From DATEGZ01 sp035279905 (GTDB lineage Bacteria > Acidobacteriota > Vicinamibacteria > Vicinamibacterales > SCN-69-37), in assembly GCA_035279905.1 (NCBI GenBank), contig DATEGZ010000136.1:1-64000 (forward strand): a stretch of DNA of 64,000 nucleotides. The letters run 5' to 3'. Each line of letters begins with the position of its first letter. The stretch's first letter is position 1. The notes beneath the pieces were generated by a model. The model saw only the letters and a program-made list of their open reading frames with translations, ran no database searches and had not been told where the DNA came from. A program made the position numbers and the translations under genes. Of the stretch, positions 52,818 to 64,000 are shown piece by piece.

Positions 52818-55361
52818 ATGTCAAAGACTGTTCGACCGGCGACCCGGGGCACTCCCGCGGCGGGCACTGTTGCGCCCGGCGGAGTCGAAGACTACGGCGC
52901 CGACAAGATCAAAGTTCTCGAAGGCCTCGAGGCCGTCAGAAAACGGCCCGCGATGTACATCGGCTCGACCGGGCCGACGGGCCTGCACCACCTGGTGTAC
53001 GAAGTCGTCGACAACTCGATTGATGAAGCGCTGGCCGGGTTCTGCCGCAACATCAACCTGACGATCCACATCGACGGGTCGATCACGATCGTCGACGACG
53101 GCCGCGGCATTCCGGTCGACATGCACGAGAGCGGCCGGCCGGCGGCGGAAGTCGTCCTGACCGTGCTGCACTCAGGCGGCAAGTTCGAGAACACCGCGTA
53201 CAAGGTCTCCGGCGGTCTGCACGGCGTCGGCGTCTCGGTCGTCAACGCCCTGTCCGAGTGGCTCGAGCTCGAGATCTGGCGCAACGGGCTCGTGCACCAG
53301 CAGCGGTACGAGCGGGGCAATCCCACCGGCGACCTTTACGTCACGGGCAAGACCGAAAAGCGCGGGACGAAGATCACGTTCAAGGCCGATCCCGACGTCT
53401 TCGAGTCCACGGATTTCAGCTTCGAGACGCTCTCGCAGCGGCTGCGCGAGCTCGCGTTCCTCAACGCCGGCGTCACCATCACGATCGACGACGAGCGCGA
53501 CGGCAAGCACCACGCGTTCGTGTACGAGGGCGGCATCCGCGAGTTCGTCGAGTTCCTCAACAAGAACAAGACGCCCGTCAACGAGAAGCCCGTCGTCATG
53601 ACCGGAGAGCGCGACGACATCGTCGTCGAGATCGCGCTGCAGTGGAACGACGCGTACACGGAGACGACGTACACCTTCGCGAACAACATCAACACGACCG
53701 AAGGCGGCACGCACCTGTCCGGGTTCCGCGCGGCGCTGACGCGCACGATCAATCACTACTCGTCGAAGAACAGCCTCGCGGAGAAGCTCACCGAGAGCGT
53801 GAGCGGCGACGACATCCGCGAAGGCATGACCGCGGTGATCTCGGTCAAGATCCCGCAGCCGCAGTTCGAGGGCCAGACCAAGACGAAGCTCGGCAACACC
53901 GAAGTGAAGGGCATCGTCGAGGGTGTGGTCAACGATCGGCTCGGCGCGTTCCTCGAGGAGAACCCGACCGTCGCGCGGAAGATCGTGAGCAAGGTCGTCG
54001 AGGCGGCGCTCGCGCGCGAGGCGGCGCGGAAGGCGCGCGATCTCGTGCGGCGTAAGGGCGCGCTCGACAACATGGCGCTGCCGGGCAAGCTCGCCGACTG
54101 CCAGGAGCGCGATCCGGCGCACAGCGAGCTCTACATCGTCGAGGGCGAATCGGCCGGCGGCTCGGCCAAGCAGGGCCGCGATCGCAAGTTCCAGGCGGTG
54201 CTGCCGATCAAAGGCAAGATCCTGAACGTCGAGAAGGCGCGCTTCGACAAGATGCTCAGCCACGAGGAGATCCGCACGCTCATCGCGGCGCTCGGGACGG
54301 GCATCGGCGAAGACGAGTTCGACCCGGCAAAGCTCCGCTATCACCGCGTGATCATCATGACGGACGCGGACGTCGACGGATCGCACATCCGGACGCTGCT
54401 GCTGACGTTCTTCTACCGGCAGATGCGCGACCTCGTCGATCACGGGCACATCTTCATCGCGCAGCCGCCGCTGTTTCGCGCGAAGCGCGGGCGCGCCGAG
54501 ACGTTCATCAAGGACGAACGCGAGCTCGAGGCGTTTCTGATCAAGCGCGCGGCCGAGTCGCGCACCGTCGTACTGCAGTCGGGCCGTGAGATCTCGGGCG
54601 CCGATCTCGAGCGTCAGCTCGAGAAGTTGATGCTCTTCCGCAAGTTCCTGCAGATCGTCGAGCGGCGCGGCACGGGCCGAAAAGCGATTCTCGCGCTGCT
54701 CGAGGGCGAGGCCCGCGACAAGGGCTTCTGGGCCGACAGAGCGCGCGTGACGGCGCTGGCCGAGCACCTGACGGGGCCGCACGTCCAGGCGACCACGGTC
54801 GAGGATCCGGAGCACGAGGCGTTTGCGGTGGCGATCGACGATCGGTCCGCCGGGTACGGGCGCCGGCACCGGCTCGATCTGGATTTCGTGACGACCGGCG
54901 AATTCCGCACGCTCGCGGCGACCTACCAGGACGTCCGCGAAGTGATGATGGGCCCGGTCACGATTCGCACGACGGCCGCGGGCGCAGCCGCGGCGGCAGC
55001 CGACGCCGAGACGCTGGACGACGAGGCGGCGGAGACCGACGCGCCGAAACCACCGGCGCCGAAGCCGGCCGAAGGCGACACCGACAGCCGCGCCGAATCG
55101 TTCGACGAGCTCATGGAGTACTTCGTCGCGGCCGGCCGCCGCGGGCTCGCCATCAACCGCTACAAGGGCCTCGGCGAGATGAACCCCGAGACGCTCTGGG
55201 AAACGACGATGGATCCGGCGAAGCGGACGCTGCTCGAAGTCCGCGCCGAGGACCACACCGAAGCCGACCAGATGTTCACGACGCTGATGGGCGATCAGGT
55301 CGAGCCACGACGGAAGTTCATTGAAGAGAACGCGTTGGACGTCAAAAACCTCGACATCTAA
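52818..55361 (+). CDS. gyrB: DNA gyrase subunit B
   Basis: 847 residues. GHKL ATPase (RKRPAMYIGSTGPTGLHHLV, VVDNSIDEALAGFC, VDDGRGIPVD and HSGGKFENTAYKVSGGLHGV), TOPRIM (YIVEGESAGGSAKQGRDRKF, then MTDADVDGSHIRTLLLTFFY) and the end RRGLAINRYKGLGEMNPETL. It has the E. coli-type ~170-residue insertion in the C-terminal half, and inside it an Ala/Pro/acidic linker (about 717-760) that looks like an extra low-complexity insert. The first ~25 residues are an unstructured extension. Confidence 0.96.
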   Translation: MSKTVRPATRGTPAAGTVAPGGVEDYGADKIKVLEGLEAVRKRPAMYIGSTGPTGLHHLVYEVVDNSIDEALAGFCRNINLTIHIDGSITIVDDGRGIPVDMHESGRPAAEVVLTVLHSGGKFENTAYKVSGGLHGVGVSVVNALSEWLELEIWRNGLVHQQRYERGNPTGDLYVTGKTEKRGTKITFKADPDVFESTDFSFETLSQRLRELAFLNAGVTITIDDERDGKHHAFVYEGGIREFVEFLNKNKTPVNEKPVVMTGERDDIVVEIALQWNDAYTETTYTFANNINTTEGGTHLSGFRAALTRTINHYSSKNSLAEKLTESVSGDDIREGMTAVISVKIPQPQFEGQTKTKLGNTEVKGIVEGVVNDRLGAFLEENPTVARKIVSKVVEAALAREAARKARDLVRRKGALDNMALPGKLADCQERDPAHSELYIVEGESAGGSAKQGRDRKFQAVLPIKGKILNVEKARFDKMLSHEEIRTLIAALGTGIGEDEFDPAKLRYHRVIIMTDADVDGSHIRTLLLTFFYRQMRDLVDHGHIFIAQPPLFRAKRGRAETFIKDERELEAFLIKRAAESRTVVLQSGREISGADLERQLEKLMLFRKFLQIVERRGTGRKAILALLEGEARDKGFWADRARVTALAEHLTGPHVQATTVEDPEHEAFAVAIDDRSAGYGRRHRLDLDFVTTGEFRTLAATYQDVREVMMGPVTIRTTAAGAAAAAADAETLDDEAAETDAPKPPAPKPAEGDTDSRAESFDELMEYFVAAGRRGLAINRYKGLGEMNPETLWETTMDPAKRTLLEVRAEDHTEADQMFTTLMGDQVEPRRKFIEENALDVKNLDI

Positions 55362-55368
55362 CGCTTGT

Positions 55369-55459
55369 GGTTCCGAGGTTCCGGAGTTCCGAGGTTCCAG
55401 GGTGCGCCGGCAGCGTGACCGAGAACCGCGGAACCCCGGAACTTCGGAACCCCGGAACC
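55369..55459. repeat. Near-perfect 30-base inverted word array between gyrB and gyrA
   Basis: The left arm 55369-55398 is built from GGTTCCGA, GGTTCCGG, AGTTCCGA and GGTTCC. The right arm 55430-55459 is its complement with three differences in 30. Each difference is the transition type that a G-U pair tolerates in RNA. The 31-base loop is GC-rich. It starts 8 bases after the gyrB stop and ends 10 bases before gyrA. Confidence 0.8.
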
Positions 55460-55469
55460 GACAAATTTC

Positions 55470-57925
<2,456 letters not shown>

Positions 57926-57926
<1 letters not shown>

Positions 57927-58333
57927 TGACTGACTCGCCCGTGCCCGGAGCCCTCGCCGCGGCGAAGCTTCGCGCGGTGCGCATGGCCCTCCTCGCGTTG
58001 CACAAGACGCTGCTCGATCACGAGCGTCTGCGGTACGAGCGTACGCACGGCCGGATCGAAACCGCGGGGCAGGCGCTCCATCTCGTCATGAACGATCCGT
58101 GGTTTGCGTGGCTGCGGCCGGTCAGCGCGCTGATCGTCCAGGCCGACGAGAAGCTCGACGATGACCGCGGTGTCGGCGCGTCGGACGTCGCCGCGTTCGT
58201 GGGGCAGATTCGCGATCTGGTGCAGGGCTCGAGCAGCCCGGAGTTTCAAGCGGCGCTTCAGCGCGTGCTGCAGGAAGCGCCCGAAGCCGTCATGGCGCAG
58301 GGTCGGCTGACCGCGGCCCTTGCGCTGCCCTAG
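57926..58333 (+). CDS. Conserved protein of unknown function downstream of gyrA
   Basis: 135 residues, all-helical look: RAVRMALLALHKTLLDHERL, ETAGQALHLVMNDPWFAWLR (a His-x-x-x-N-D-P-W-F motif), SALIVQADEKLDDDRGVGAS. No signal peptide or membrane segment. It starts on the last base of gyrA (TAATG), implying coupling. The conserved-looking NDPWFAWLRPVS stretch suggests a real family, but I cannot name it. Its end overlaps the convergent GT87-like gene by 44 bases. Confidence 0.6.
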
Positions 58334-59576
58334 CCGCGGCCGTCACCTCACGAAACGCGCGCGCGTGCGCGACCAGCAGCGCGCCGCTCCCGATCGCCCC
58401 CAGCACCGTGAGCGGCAGAAACGCGCCCGTCCGCGGCAGGACGGCGAAATCGCTCCCCAGCCCCTGAAACACCAGCAGGTTGAATGTCACGAGCGCCGAC
58501 GCGGCCAGGTACAGCGTCCGGTACCGAGCGTCGGAAAGAGCCGCAAGACCCATGAGCGGAAGCGCGTACACGAGGTGGTTCTCGTGCACGGCGATCGCCG
58601 CGACGAAGTAGACGTTGATAGCGAACGCGCCGAGCGCGAGCACGGATGAGCGCGTCGGCCGTCCGCGCACGCGCCAGAACGCCCACAACGCCGCGGCAAT
58701 GGTCGCTGCCGCCGTCCACATACGCGGATCGACGCCGGCGCGCGCGATGAATGTCGAGACCGAGGGCGATCCGAACGTGTGACCGAGCGCCGCGCTCCCG
58801 TACGTGAGCACGAAGCCCGCCGCCGACACGAGCCACCAGAGATTGAGCGCGTCGCCGGAGAGCAGGTCCTCGCGGAAGTTCGTGATCATCGACGTCCACA
58901 CGCCGCCGGGCGTCGCGAGGACGAACGGGAGGAACGCGATCGCGACGATCGTGGCAGCCACCAGCGCCGCGCGCGCGAGACTCGTTGGCCGCGGCCAGAG
59001 CGCGGCCGCCACCGGCAGGACGAAGAAAAGCCCTTGCGGCTTGACGAGCACCGCGACGGCGAGCAACGCGCCCGCCGATCCGGCGCGGCCAACGAGCGCC
59101 GCGACGATCGCGCCCACGCCCGGCAGCCAGCAGAGCAGGTCCAGATAGCCGAGCACAGGCCCGTTCAGGATGAAGGCGGGGTTCAGCCAGAAGGCTAGCG
59201 CTACCGCAACCGGTTCCGGGGTTCTTTGCGCCAGGCGCCAAACGATCCAGCATGCTGCGATCTGCAACACCAGCAGCGGCGCTTTCACGCAGACGGTCAG
59301 CAACCGCGAGTCGCGCGTGACGTCCGGCTCGATCCACGCGGCCACGCGCGCCGACGCGGTGAGTGTGACCACCGAGAGCGGCGGGTAGTCGGGAATCGGG
59401 CTGACGCCGGTGGGCGCGACCGGAAGATCGTACGAGTACGCGTCGACCAGACGCCGATCGAGCGTCGTCATCGCCCACGTTTTGAACTGGAAAACGTCGC
59501 GCGTGCCGGAAAGAGCCAGCGCGGCGATTTGGATGACGAGCCCCGCGATCATGAGCGCGAGGACGCCGCGCTTCAC
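58290..59576 (-). CDS. GT87/DUF2029-like polytopic membrane protein
   Basis: 428 residues with about ten hydrophobic segments. An early extracytoplasmic loop has TGVSPIPDYPPLSVVTLTAS and the middle has WLNPAFILNGPVLGYLDLLC and LLAVAVLVKPQGLFFVLPVA. The NP..I.NGP..GY.D and KPQ motifs are typical of GT-C mannosyl/glucosyltransferase-like proteins of the DUF2029 group. It likely uses a polyprenyl-linked sugar; donor and acceptor are unknown. GTG 59576 overlaps the pcrA stop (GTGA), so it is coupled to the helicase gene although the functions are unrelated. Confidence 0.7.
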   Translation of the reverse strand: MKRGVLALMIAGLVIQIAALALSGTRDVFQFKTWAMTTLDRRLVDAYSYDLPVAPTGVSPIPDYPPLSVVTLTASARVAAWIEPDVTRDSRLLTVCVKAPLLVLQIAACWIVWRLAQRTPEPVAVALAFWLNPAFILNGPVLGYLDLLCWLPGVGAIVAALVGRAGSAGALLAVAVLVKPQGLFFVLPVAAALWPRPTSLARAALVAATIVAIAFLPFVLATPGGVWTSMITNFREDLLSGDALNLWWLVSAAGFVLTYGSAALGHTFGSPSVSTFIARAGVDPRMWTAAATIAAALWAFWRVRGRPTRSSVLALGAFAINVYFVAAIAVHENHLVYALPLMGLAALSDARYRTLYLAASALVTFNLLVFQGLGSDFAVLPRTGAFLPLTVLGAIGSGALLVAHARAFREVTAAARAAQGPRSADPAP

Positions 59577-61855
59577 ACCCGCTCGAGCCCCGCGAAGCTG
59601 GCCAGCAGTTTCTTCGTGCCGACGGACGCGAAACGCACGGTGACCTTGTAGTCGTCGCCGTGCTCCTCGACGGTCAGGACGGTCCCCACGCCGAATTGGC
59701 GATGGCGGACCTTCATGCCGGCGCGGACGCCGGACGCCGACTGGTCTTCGCTCTCGTACGCGTACGTCGCGGCTCCGTCCCCCTCGCGCACGCGGGTCCC
59801 GCGGCCGTACCGGCGGCCGTAGGGGTTGCGCAATTCGTAGCTGCCGGTCCACCGCGGCGTTGCTGAAGCCGGCTCGACACGATCGACGAGCTCCGCCGGA
59901 ATCTCCTCCAGAAAACGCGACGGCTCAGACGGCTGGTACTCGCCGAAGATCCGGCGTCGCGCCGCGCTCGTCAGCACCAGCCTCTCTCGCGCGCGCGTGA
60001 TGCACACGTAGCACAGCCGGCGCTCTTCCTCGATGTCTTCCATGTCTTCCGAGGCGCGCGAGTGCGGAAACAAGCCTTCTTCCATGCCCGCGACGACGAC
60101 CATCGGAAACTCGAGACCTTTCGCCGCGTGCATCGTCATCAGCCACACGTGCGATTCCTGCGCGCCCTCGGCCTCGTCGGCCTCGGACAAGAGCGACAGC
60201 CGATCGACGAACCCGCTCAGCGAGGCCTCGGGCTCGCGCGTTTCGTATTCACGTCCGGCGGAGACCAGTTCCATCAGGTTTTCGATCCGCGCCTCGGCCT
60301 CTTCGCTGCGCTGATCGCGCAGCTCCTGGAGGTACCCGCTCTTGTCGAGCACGAGCTGGAGCGCGGACGACACGGTGGCGCCTTTGACGGCCTCCGACAT
60401 CGACACGATGAGGTCGCGGAATACCGACACCGCGGTGAGCGCGCGCGCCGGGACCAGCCGCTTGTTGATGGCCAGGAGCAGGCGCGCCCAGAGCGATCGC
60501 GGCGTCGGCACCGGCGAGAGGCCGGCCGAGAGCAACGGCGTCGCGGCCGAGTCGCTCTCCGCTTCGGCCGCCGGATCGATCGCGTCGAGCGCGTCGATCA
60601 CCGACTTGCCGATGCCGCGCGCCGGCACGTTCACCACGCGCCGGAAGCTCACGTCGTCGTGCGGGTTGATGAGGAGCCGCAGGTACGAGAGGACGTCTTT
60701 GATTTCCTTGCGCTCGTAGAAACGAACGCCGCCGATGATGCGGTAGGCGATGCCGTCGCGCATCAGCGCATCTTCGAGCGCGCGGGACTGCGCGTTGGTG
60801 CGGTAGAGCACCGCGACGGTCGAATCGGGCCGGGTCGCGCGGCTCTGGCGGATCGTGCGCGTGATGTAGTCGGCCTCTTCGATCTCGTCGCCCGCGCGGA
60901 CGTACAGGATCCGATCGCCGCCGGCTTTGTCCGTCCACAGCCGCTTGTCCTTGCGATTGCGGTTGCGGCTGATCACGGCCGACGCCGCGTCGAGAATCAC
61001 CTGCGTCGATCGGTAGTTCTGCTCGAGCCGGACGATCTTGGCGTCCGGAAAGTCGTGCTCGAAGTCGAGGATGTTGCGCAGGTCCGCGCCGCGCCATTTG
61101 TAGATCGACTGGTCCGGGTCACCGACCACGCACAAATTGCGGTGGACCTCGGCGAGCCGGCGGATCAGCAGATACTGCGGCCGGTTCGTGTCCTGGTACT
61201 CGTCGACGAGAACGTAGCGGAACTTCTGCGCGTAGAACCCGCGCACGCGCTCGCTGGTCTCGACGAGCTCGACGGTCTTGAGCAGCAGGTCGTCGAAATC
61301 GAGCGCGCCGGCTTCGGTGAGCGCCCGCCGGTAGTGCTCGTAAATCCGCGCGATCTGCTGGTCGCGCAAGCTCCACCCGGCGGACTTCATCTCCTCGGGC
61401 GATTCCATCTTGTTCTTGGCCTGGCTGATGCGCGACAGCGCCGCCCGCGGCTGAATCAGCTTGTCGTCGACGTCCAGCGCTTTCATGCCTTGCTTGACGA
61501 CGGAGAGCTGGTCGGAGGAGTCGTAGATGACGAAGTCGCGCGACAGGCCGATCGCCGGCGCTTCGCGGCGCAGGAGCCGCGCGCACAGCGAGTGAAACGT
61601 CGAGAGCCAGATCTGGCGGCAGTCCTCGCCGAGCAGCTGCTCGACGCGGCCGCGCATTTCCTCCGCGGCCTTGTTGGTGAACGTGACGGCCAGCACCTGA
61701 TCCGGCGACGCGTGGCCGTTGCCGATGATGTACGCCATGCGGTGCGTGATGACCCGCGTCTTCCCCGAGCCCGCGCCGGCGAGGATCAGCAGCGGGCCGT
61801 CGGTCGTGAGGACGGCATCGCGCTGAGACGGATTAAGAGAAGAGAGAAAGTCCAT
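59573..61855 (-). CDS. pcrA: UvrD/PcrA-type DNA helicase
   Basis: 760 residues. Superfamily 1A motifs: SLNPSQRDAVLTTDGPLLIL (Q motif), AGAGSGKTRVITHRMAYII (I), TFTNKAAEEMRGRVE (Ia), FRYVLVDEYQDTNRPQYLLI (II), VVGDPDQSIYKWRGAD (III), RLEQNYRSTQVILD (IV), VWLMTMHAAKGLEFPMVVVA (V) and LCYVCITRARERLVL (VI). The C-terminal ~45 residues have the Tudor-like fold MKVRHRQFGVGTVLTVEEHG that binds RNA polymerase in PcrA/UvrD. 3'-5' helicase for repair and replication-transcription conflict. Confidence 0.93.
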   Translation of the reverse strand: MDFLSSLNPSQRDAVLTTDGPLLILAGAGSGKTRVITHRMAYIIGNGHASPDQVLAVTFTNKAAEEMRGRVEQLLGEDCRQIWLSTFHSLCARLLRREAPAIGLSRDFVIYDSSDQLSVVKQGMKALDVDDKLIQPRAALSRISQAKNKMESPEEMKSAGWSLRDQQIARIYEHYRRALTEAGALDFDDLLLKTVELVETSERVRGFYAQKFRYVLVDEYQDTNRPQYLLIRRLAEVHRNLCVVGDPDQSIYKWRGADLRNILDFEHDFPDAKIVRLEQNYRSTQVILDAASAVISRNRNRKDKRLWTDKAGGDRILYVRAGDEIEEADYITRTIRQSRATRPDSTVAVLYRTNAQSRALEDALMRDGIAYRIIGGVRFYERKEIKDVLSYLRLLINPHDDVSFRRVVNVPARGIGKSVIDALDAIDPAAEAESDSAATPLLSAGLSPVPTPRSLWARLLLAINKRLVPARALTAVSVFRDLIVSMSEAVKGATVSSALQLVLDKSGYLQELRDQRSEEAEARIENLMELVSAGREYETREPEASLSGFVDRLSLLSEADEAEGAQESHVWLMTMHAAKGLEFPMVVVAGMEEGLFPHSRASEDMEDIEEERRLCYVCITRARERLVLTSAARRRIFGEYQPSEPSRFLEEIPAELVDRVEPASATPRWTGSYELRNPYGRRYGRGTRVREGDGAATYAYESEDQSASGVRAGMKVRHRQFGVGTVLTVEEHGDDYKVTVRFASVGTKKLLASFAGLERV

Positions 61856-62041
61856 TAACGATCAGGCAGCCGAGTCACTCTGACACGCTGAGAGTATCAC
61901 CGCGATCGCCTTGGTCGAAGCGATTGCCAGAGACCTTGACCGATGCGCGAGACAGAAATTGCGTACTTCGGCGCTTGGGACCATTGCAGAATCTGACATG
62001 TTCCTCTCCTCATCCTGACGGCGCGACGGCTTTTCGCTCGC

Positions 62042-62072
62042 TAGTGCCTAGTGCCTGATGCCTGGTGCCTGA
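62042..62072. repeat. Tandem array of the 7-base word TAGTGCC, four copies
   Basis: TAGTGCC, TAGTGCC, TGATGCC and TGGTGCC run without gaps from 62042 to 62069. It lies about 50 bases before leuC and, unlike the other arrays, does not follow a stop codon. The rest of 61856-62122 holds no gene that I can see. Confidence 0.65.
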
Positions 62073-62122
62073 CTTATAAGCAAGCGCTATGCCTCAATGA
62101 CGGCTTCGCGTGCCCTGCTACG

Positions 62123-63565
62123 ATGTCCGCAGTGCCTTCGACCCTGTTCCAAAAGGTTTGGGACCGTCACGCGGTCCGCCGTCTGCCGAACGGGCAGACG
62201 CAGATGTACGTCGGGCTGCATCTGGTCCACGAAGTGACGAGCCCGCAGGCGTTCGACGAGCTGCGCACGCGCGGGTGGCGGGTGCGGGCGCCGGAGCGCA
62301 CCTTTGCGACCGTCGATCACATCGTCCCGACGCGCGCGCAGTCGCGGCCGTTTCCCGATCCACAGGCCGAGACGATGGCCCAGGCGCTCGAGCGGAATTG
62401 CCGCACGCACGGCATTCCGCTGTTCGACCTGCACAGCGGATCGCAGGGCATCGTCCACGTGATCGGGCCCGAGCTGGGCCTCACGCAGCCGGGCATGACC
62501 ATTGTCTGCGGTGACAGTCACACGTCCACGCACGGCGCGTTCGGCGCGCTCGCGTTCGGCATCGGCACGTCGCAAGTCCGAGATGTGCTGGCGTCGCAGT
62601 CGATCGCGATGTCGCCGCTGAAAGTTCGACGGATCGACGTCACGGGCGCGCTCGCGTCCGGCGTGTACGCGAAGGACGTGATCCTCACCATCATCGGCCG
62701 GATGGGCATCAAGGCCGGTGCGGGCTTCGCGTACGAGTACGGCGGCGACACGATCGCGCGGATGTCGATGGACGAGCGCATGACGATTTGCAACATGTCG
62801 ATCGAAGGCGGCGCGCGCATCGGCTACGTGAATCCCGACGAGACGACGTTCGAGTTCCTGCGCGGCCGGCGGTTTGCGCCGAAGGGCGCGGCGTTCGATC
62901 GCGCGTCCGAGTGGTGGCGCGGCGTCGCGTCCGATCCAGGCGCGTCGTACGACGATCGTGTGGCGATCGACGCGGCCGCGATCGCGCCGACCGTGACGTG
63001 GGGCATCAACCCCGGACAGGTCGTCGCCGTGGACGGCCGGCTGCCGGATCCTGCGGCCGGCGGCCTGGATCGCGCGGGCCTCGAGGAAGCCATGGAGTTC
63101 ATGGGCTTTCAGGGTGGTCAGCCGGTGGCTGGAACGAAGATCGACGTCGCGTTCGTCGGCTCGTGCACGAATGCGCGGCTGTCGGACCTGCGCGAGGCCG
63201 CGAAGATCGCGGCCGGCCGCAAAGTCGCGCCGCACGTCCGCGCGCTCGTCGTGCCCGGATCGCAGGCTGTGGCGGCCGCAGCCGAGCGCGAGGGCCTCGA
63301 CGCGGTGTTTCGCGACGCCGGATTCGAATGGCGCGGCGCCGGCTGCTCGATGTGCCTCGCCATGAACACCGATCGACTCGAGGGCCGCGAGATCTGCGCG
63401 TCCTCGTCCAACCGCAATTTCAAGGGCCGGCAGGGGAGTCCGACCGGCCGCACGCTGCTGATGAGCCCGGCGATGGTAGCCGCCGCCGCGGTCGCGGGCG
63501 AGGTCGTGGACGTCCGGTCGTGGCTCGCGGGCTCGGTGCCGGCGGGCGCGGGGGCAGCGCGATGA
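62123..63565 (+). CDS. leuC: 3-isopropylmalate dehydratase large subunit
   Basis: 480 residues. Aconitase-type Fe-S hydrolyase of leucine synthesis, converting 2- to 3-isopropylmalate. PSTLFQKVWDRHAVRRLPNG at the start, HIVPTRAQSRP, VCGDSHTSTHGAFGALAFGI, EYGGDTIARMSMDERMTICN. The cluster ligands are in VGSCTNARLSDL (Cys) and GAGCSMCLAMN (two Cys). Start ATG 62123 (MSAVPSTLFQ); an earlier in-frame start would translate the word array. Overlaps leuD by ATGA. Confidence 0.93.
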   Translation: MSAVPSTLFQKVWDRHAVRRLPNGQTQMYVGLHLVHEVTSPQAFDELRTRGWRVRAPERTFATVDHIVPTRAQSRPFPDPQAETMAQALERNCRTHGIPLFDLHSGSQGIVHVIGPELGLTQPGMTIVCGDSHTSTHGAFGALAFGIGTSQVRDVLASQSIAMSPLKVRRIDVTGALASGVYAKDVILTIIGRMGIKAGAGFAYEYGGDTIARMSMDERMTICNMSIEGGARIGYVNPDETTFEFLRGRRFAPKGAAFDRASEWWRGVASDPGASYDDRVAIDAAAIAPTVTWGINPGQVVAVDGRLPDPAAGGLDRAGLEEAMEFMGFQGGQPVAGTKIDVAFVGSCTNARLSDLREAAKIAAGRKVAPHVRALVVPGSQAVAAAAEREGLDAVFRDAGFEWRGAGCSMCLAMNTDRLEGREICASSSNRNFKGRQGSPTGRTLLMSPAMVAAAAVAGEVVDVRSWLAGSVPAGAGAAR

Positions 63566-64000
63566 CCAACTCGTCACGCACGCTCGTCTCCGGCACCGCG
63601 ATCGTCGTGCCGGGCAACGACATCGACACTGACCGCATCATGCCCGCGCGGTTCCTGCGCGCGATCACGTTCGACGGCATCGAGGCGCACCTCTTCGAAG
63701 ACGATCGCCGAAGCCTCGCGTCGCAAGGCGCGACGCATCCGTTCGACGACGCCGCGCGCCGATCCGCGCGCGTGCTGGTCGTCGGCGCGAATTTCGGCTG
63801 CGGGTCCTCGCGCGAGCACGCGCCGCAGGCGATTCTGCGGTGGGGGATTCGCGCGATCGTCGGCGAGTCGTTCGCGGAGATCTTCTTCAGCAACGCGGTC
63901 GCGATCGGTCTGCCGTGCGTGACCGTGCCGGCCGACGCCGCCGGGCGGCTCGCTCGCGCCGTTCAAGCCGACGCAGGCGCCGTCGTCACGGTCGATCTGC
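63562..64000 (+). CDS. leuD: 3-isopropylmalate dehydratase small subunit (3' end outside window)
   Basis: The first ~146 residues are visible: TLVSGTAIVVPGNDIDTDRI, MPARFLRAITFDGIEAHLFE, VLVVGANFGCGSSREHAPQA (swivelling-domain signature) and SFAEIFFSNAVAIGLPCVTV. The gene runs off the window end, with no stop before 64000. It pairs with leuC to form the heterodimer. Start ATG 63562 overlaps the leuC stop. Confidence 0.92.
   Translation, partial: MTNSSRTLVSGTAIVVPGNDIDTDRIMPARFLRAITFDGIEAHLFEDDRRSLASQGATHPFDDAARRSARVLVVGANFGCGSSREHAPQAILRWGIRAIVGESFAEIFFSNAVAIGLPCVTVPADAAGRLARAVQADAGAVVTVDL

Noticed and set aside
60062..61858. A 598-residue plus-strand frame opposite pcrA
   Set aside because: Antisense shadow; all helicase motifs are on the minus strand.

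Overview
The window is high-GC DNA from a Gram-negative chromosome and contains the replication-origin neighbourhood: rpmH, rnpA, yidD, yidC, khpB, mnmE, mnmG, rsmG, parA and parB on the left of dnaA, and dnaN, gyrB and gyrA on the right. Two PadR regulators, each followed after exactly 10 bases by a very large MacB/FtsX-type permease of the ADOP kind, point to Acidobacteriota, with the class Vicinamibacteria the best guess (inference from gene families, not from an rRNA). A long periplasmic YidC domain, a SurA-like chaperone and a Wzm/Wzt-type polysaccharide exporter fit a two-membrane cell.

Layout. 1-7 kb: end of a GAF protein, an unrecognised membrane protein, a GT-C-type glycosyltransferase, an XRE-cupin regulator with a tandem palindromic operator, a GAF-GAF-PP2C phosphatase, a FabZ-like protein lacking the catalytic His, and a VapBC pair. 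7-15 kb: accessory region with a LolA-like secreted protein, two PadR-ADOP modules and a second VapBC pair. 15-25 kb: DMT transporter, YhaM-like nuclease, PCYCGC-like lipoprotein, hybrid histidine kinase, FliA-like sigma factor with a strongly structured leader, a BldC-like/DHp mini-protein pair divergent from an NtrC-type regulator, a disordered Arg/Pro-rich protein, a Dabb protein, dusB, a SurA-like protein and mfd. 29-39 kb: methyltransferase, Uma2 remnant, rfaE2, ABC exporter, PP2C phosphatase and the F1 part of ATP synthase (atpHAGDC, without the F0 genes). 39-50 kb: selD read through an in-frame UGA as selenocysteine, parAB with parS sites, and the mnmG-mnmE-yidC-rpmH block. 50-58 kb: dnaA, probable oriC, dnaN, gyrB, gyrA. 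58-64 kb: GT87-like membrane protein, pcrA/uvrD, leuC and the start of leuD.

Apart from one decayed fragment, every gene from 23.5 to 49.8 kb is on the minus strand and dnaA to 58.3 kb is on the plus strand, so both sides are read away from oriC. Many neighbours overlap by ATGA or GTGA, implying translational coupling (surA-like/dusB, exporter permease/ATPase/rfaE2/secreted protein, atpG/atpD, parA/parB, pcrA/GT87-like, leuC/leuD).

The two most unusual signals are the UGA-containing selD, and a class of intergenic elements built from tandem 7-9-base words. The word differs at every locus, several arrays are paired with an inverted copy to make a long hairpin, and almost all begin within about 10 bases of a stop codon.
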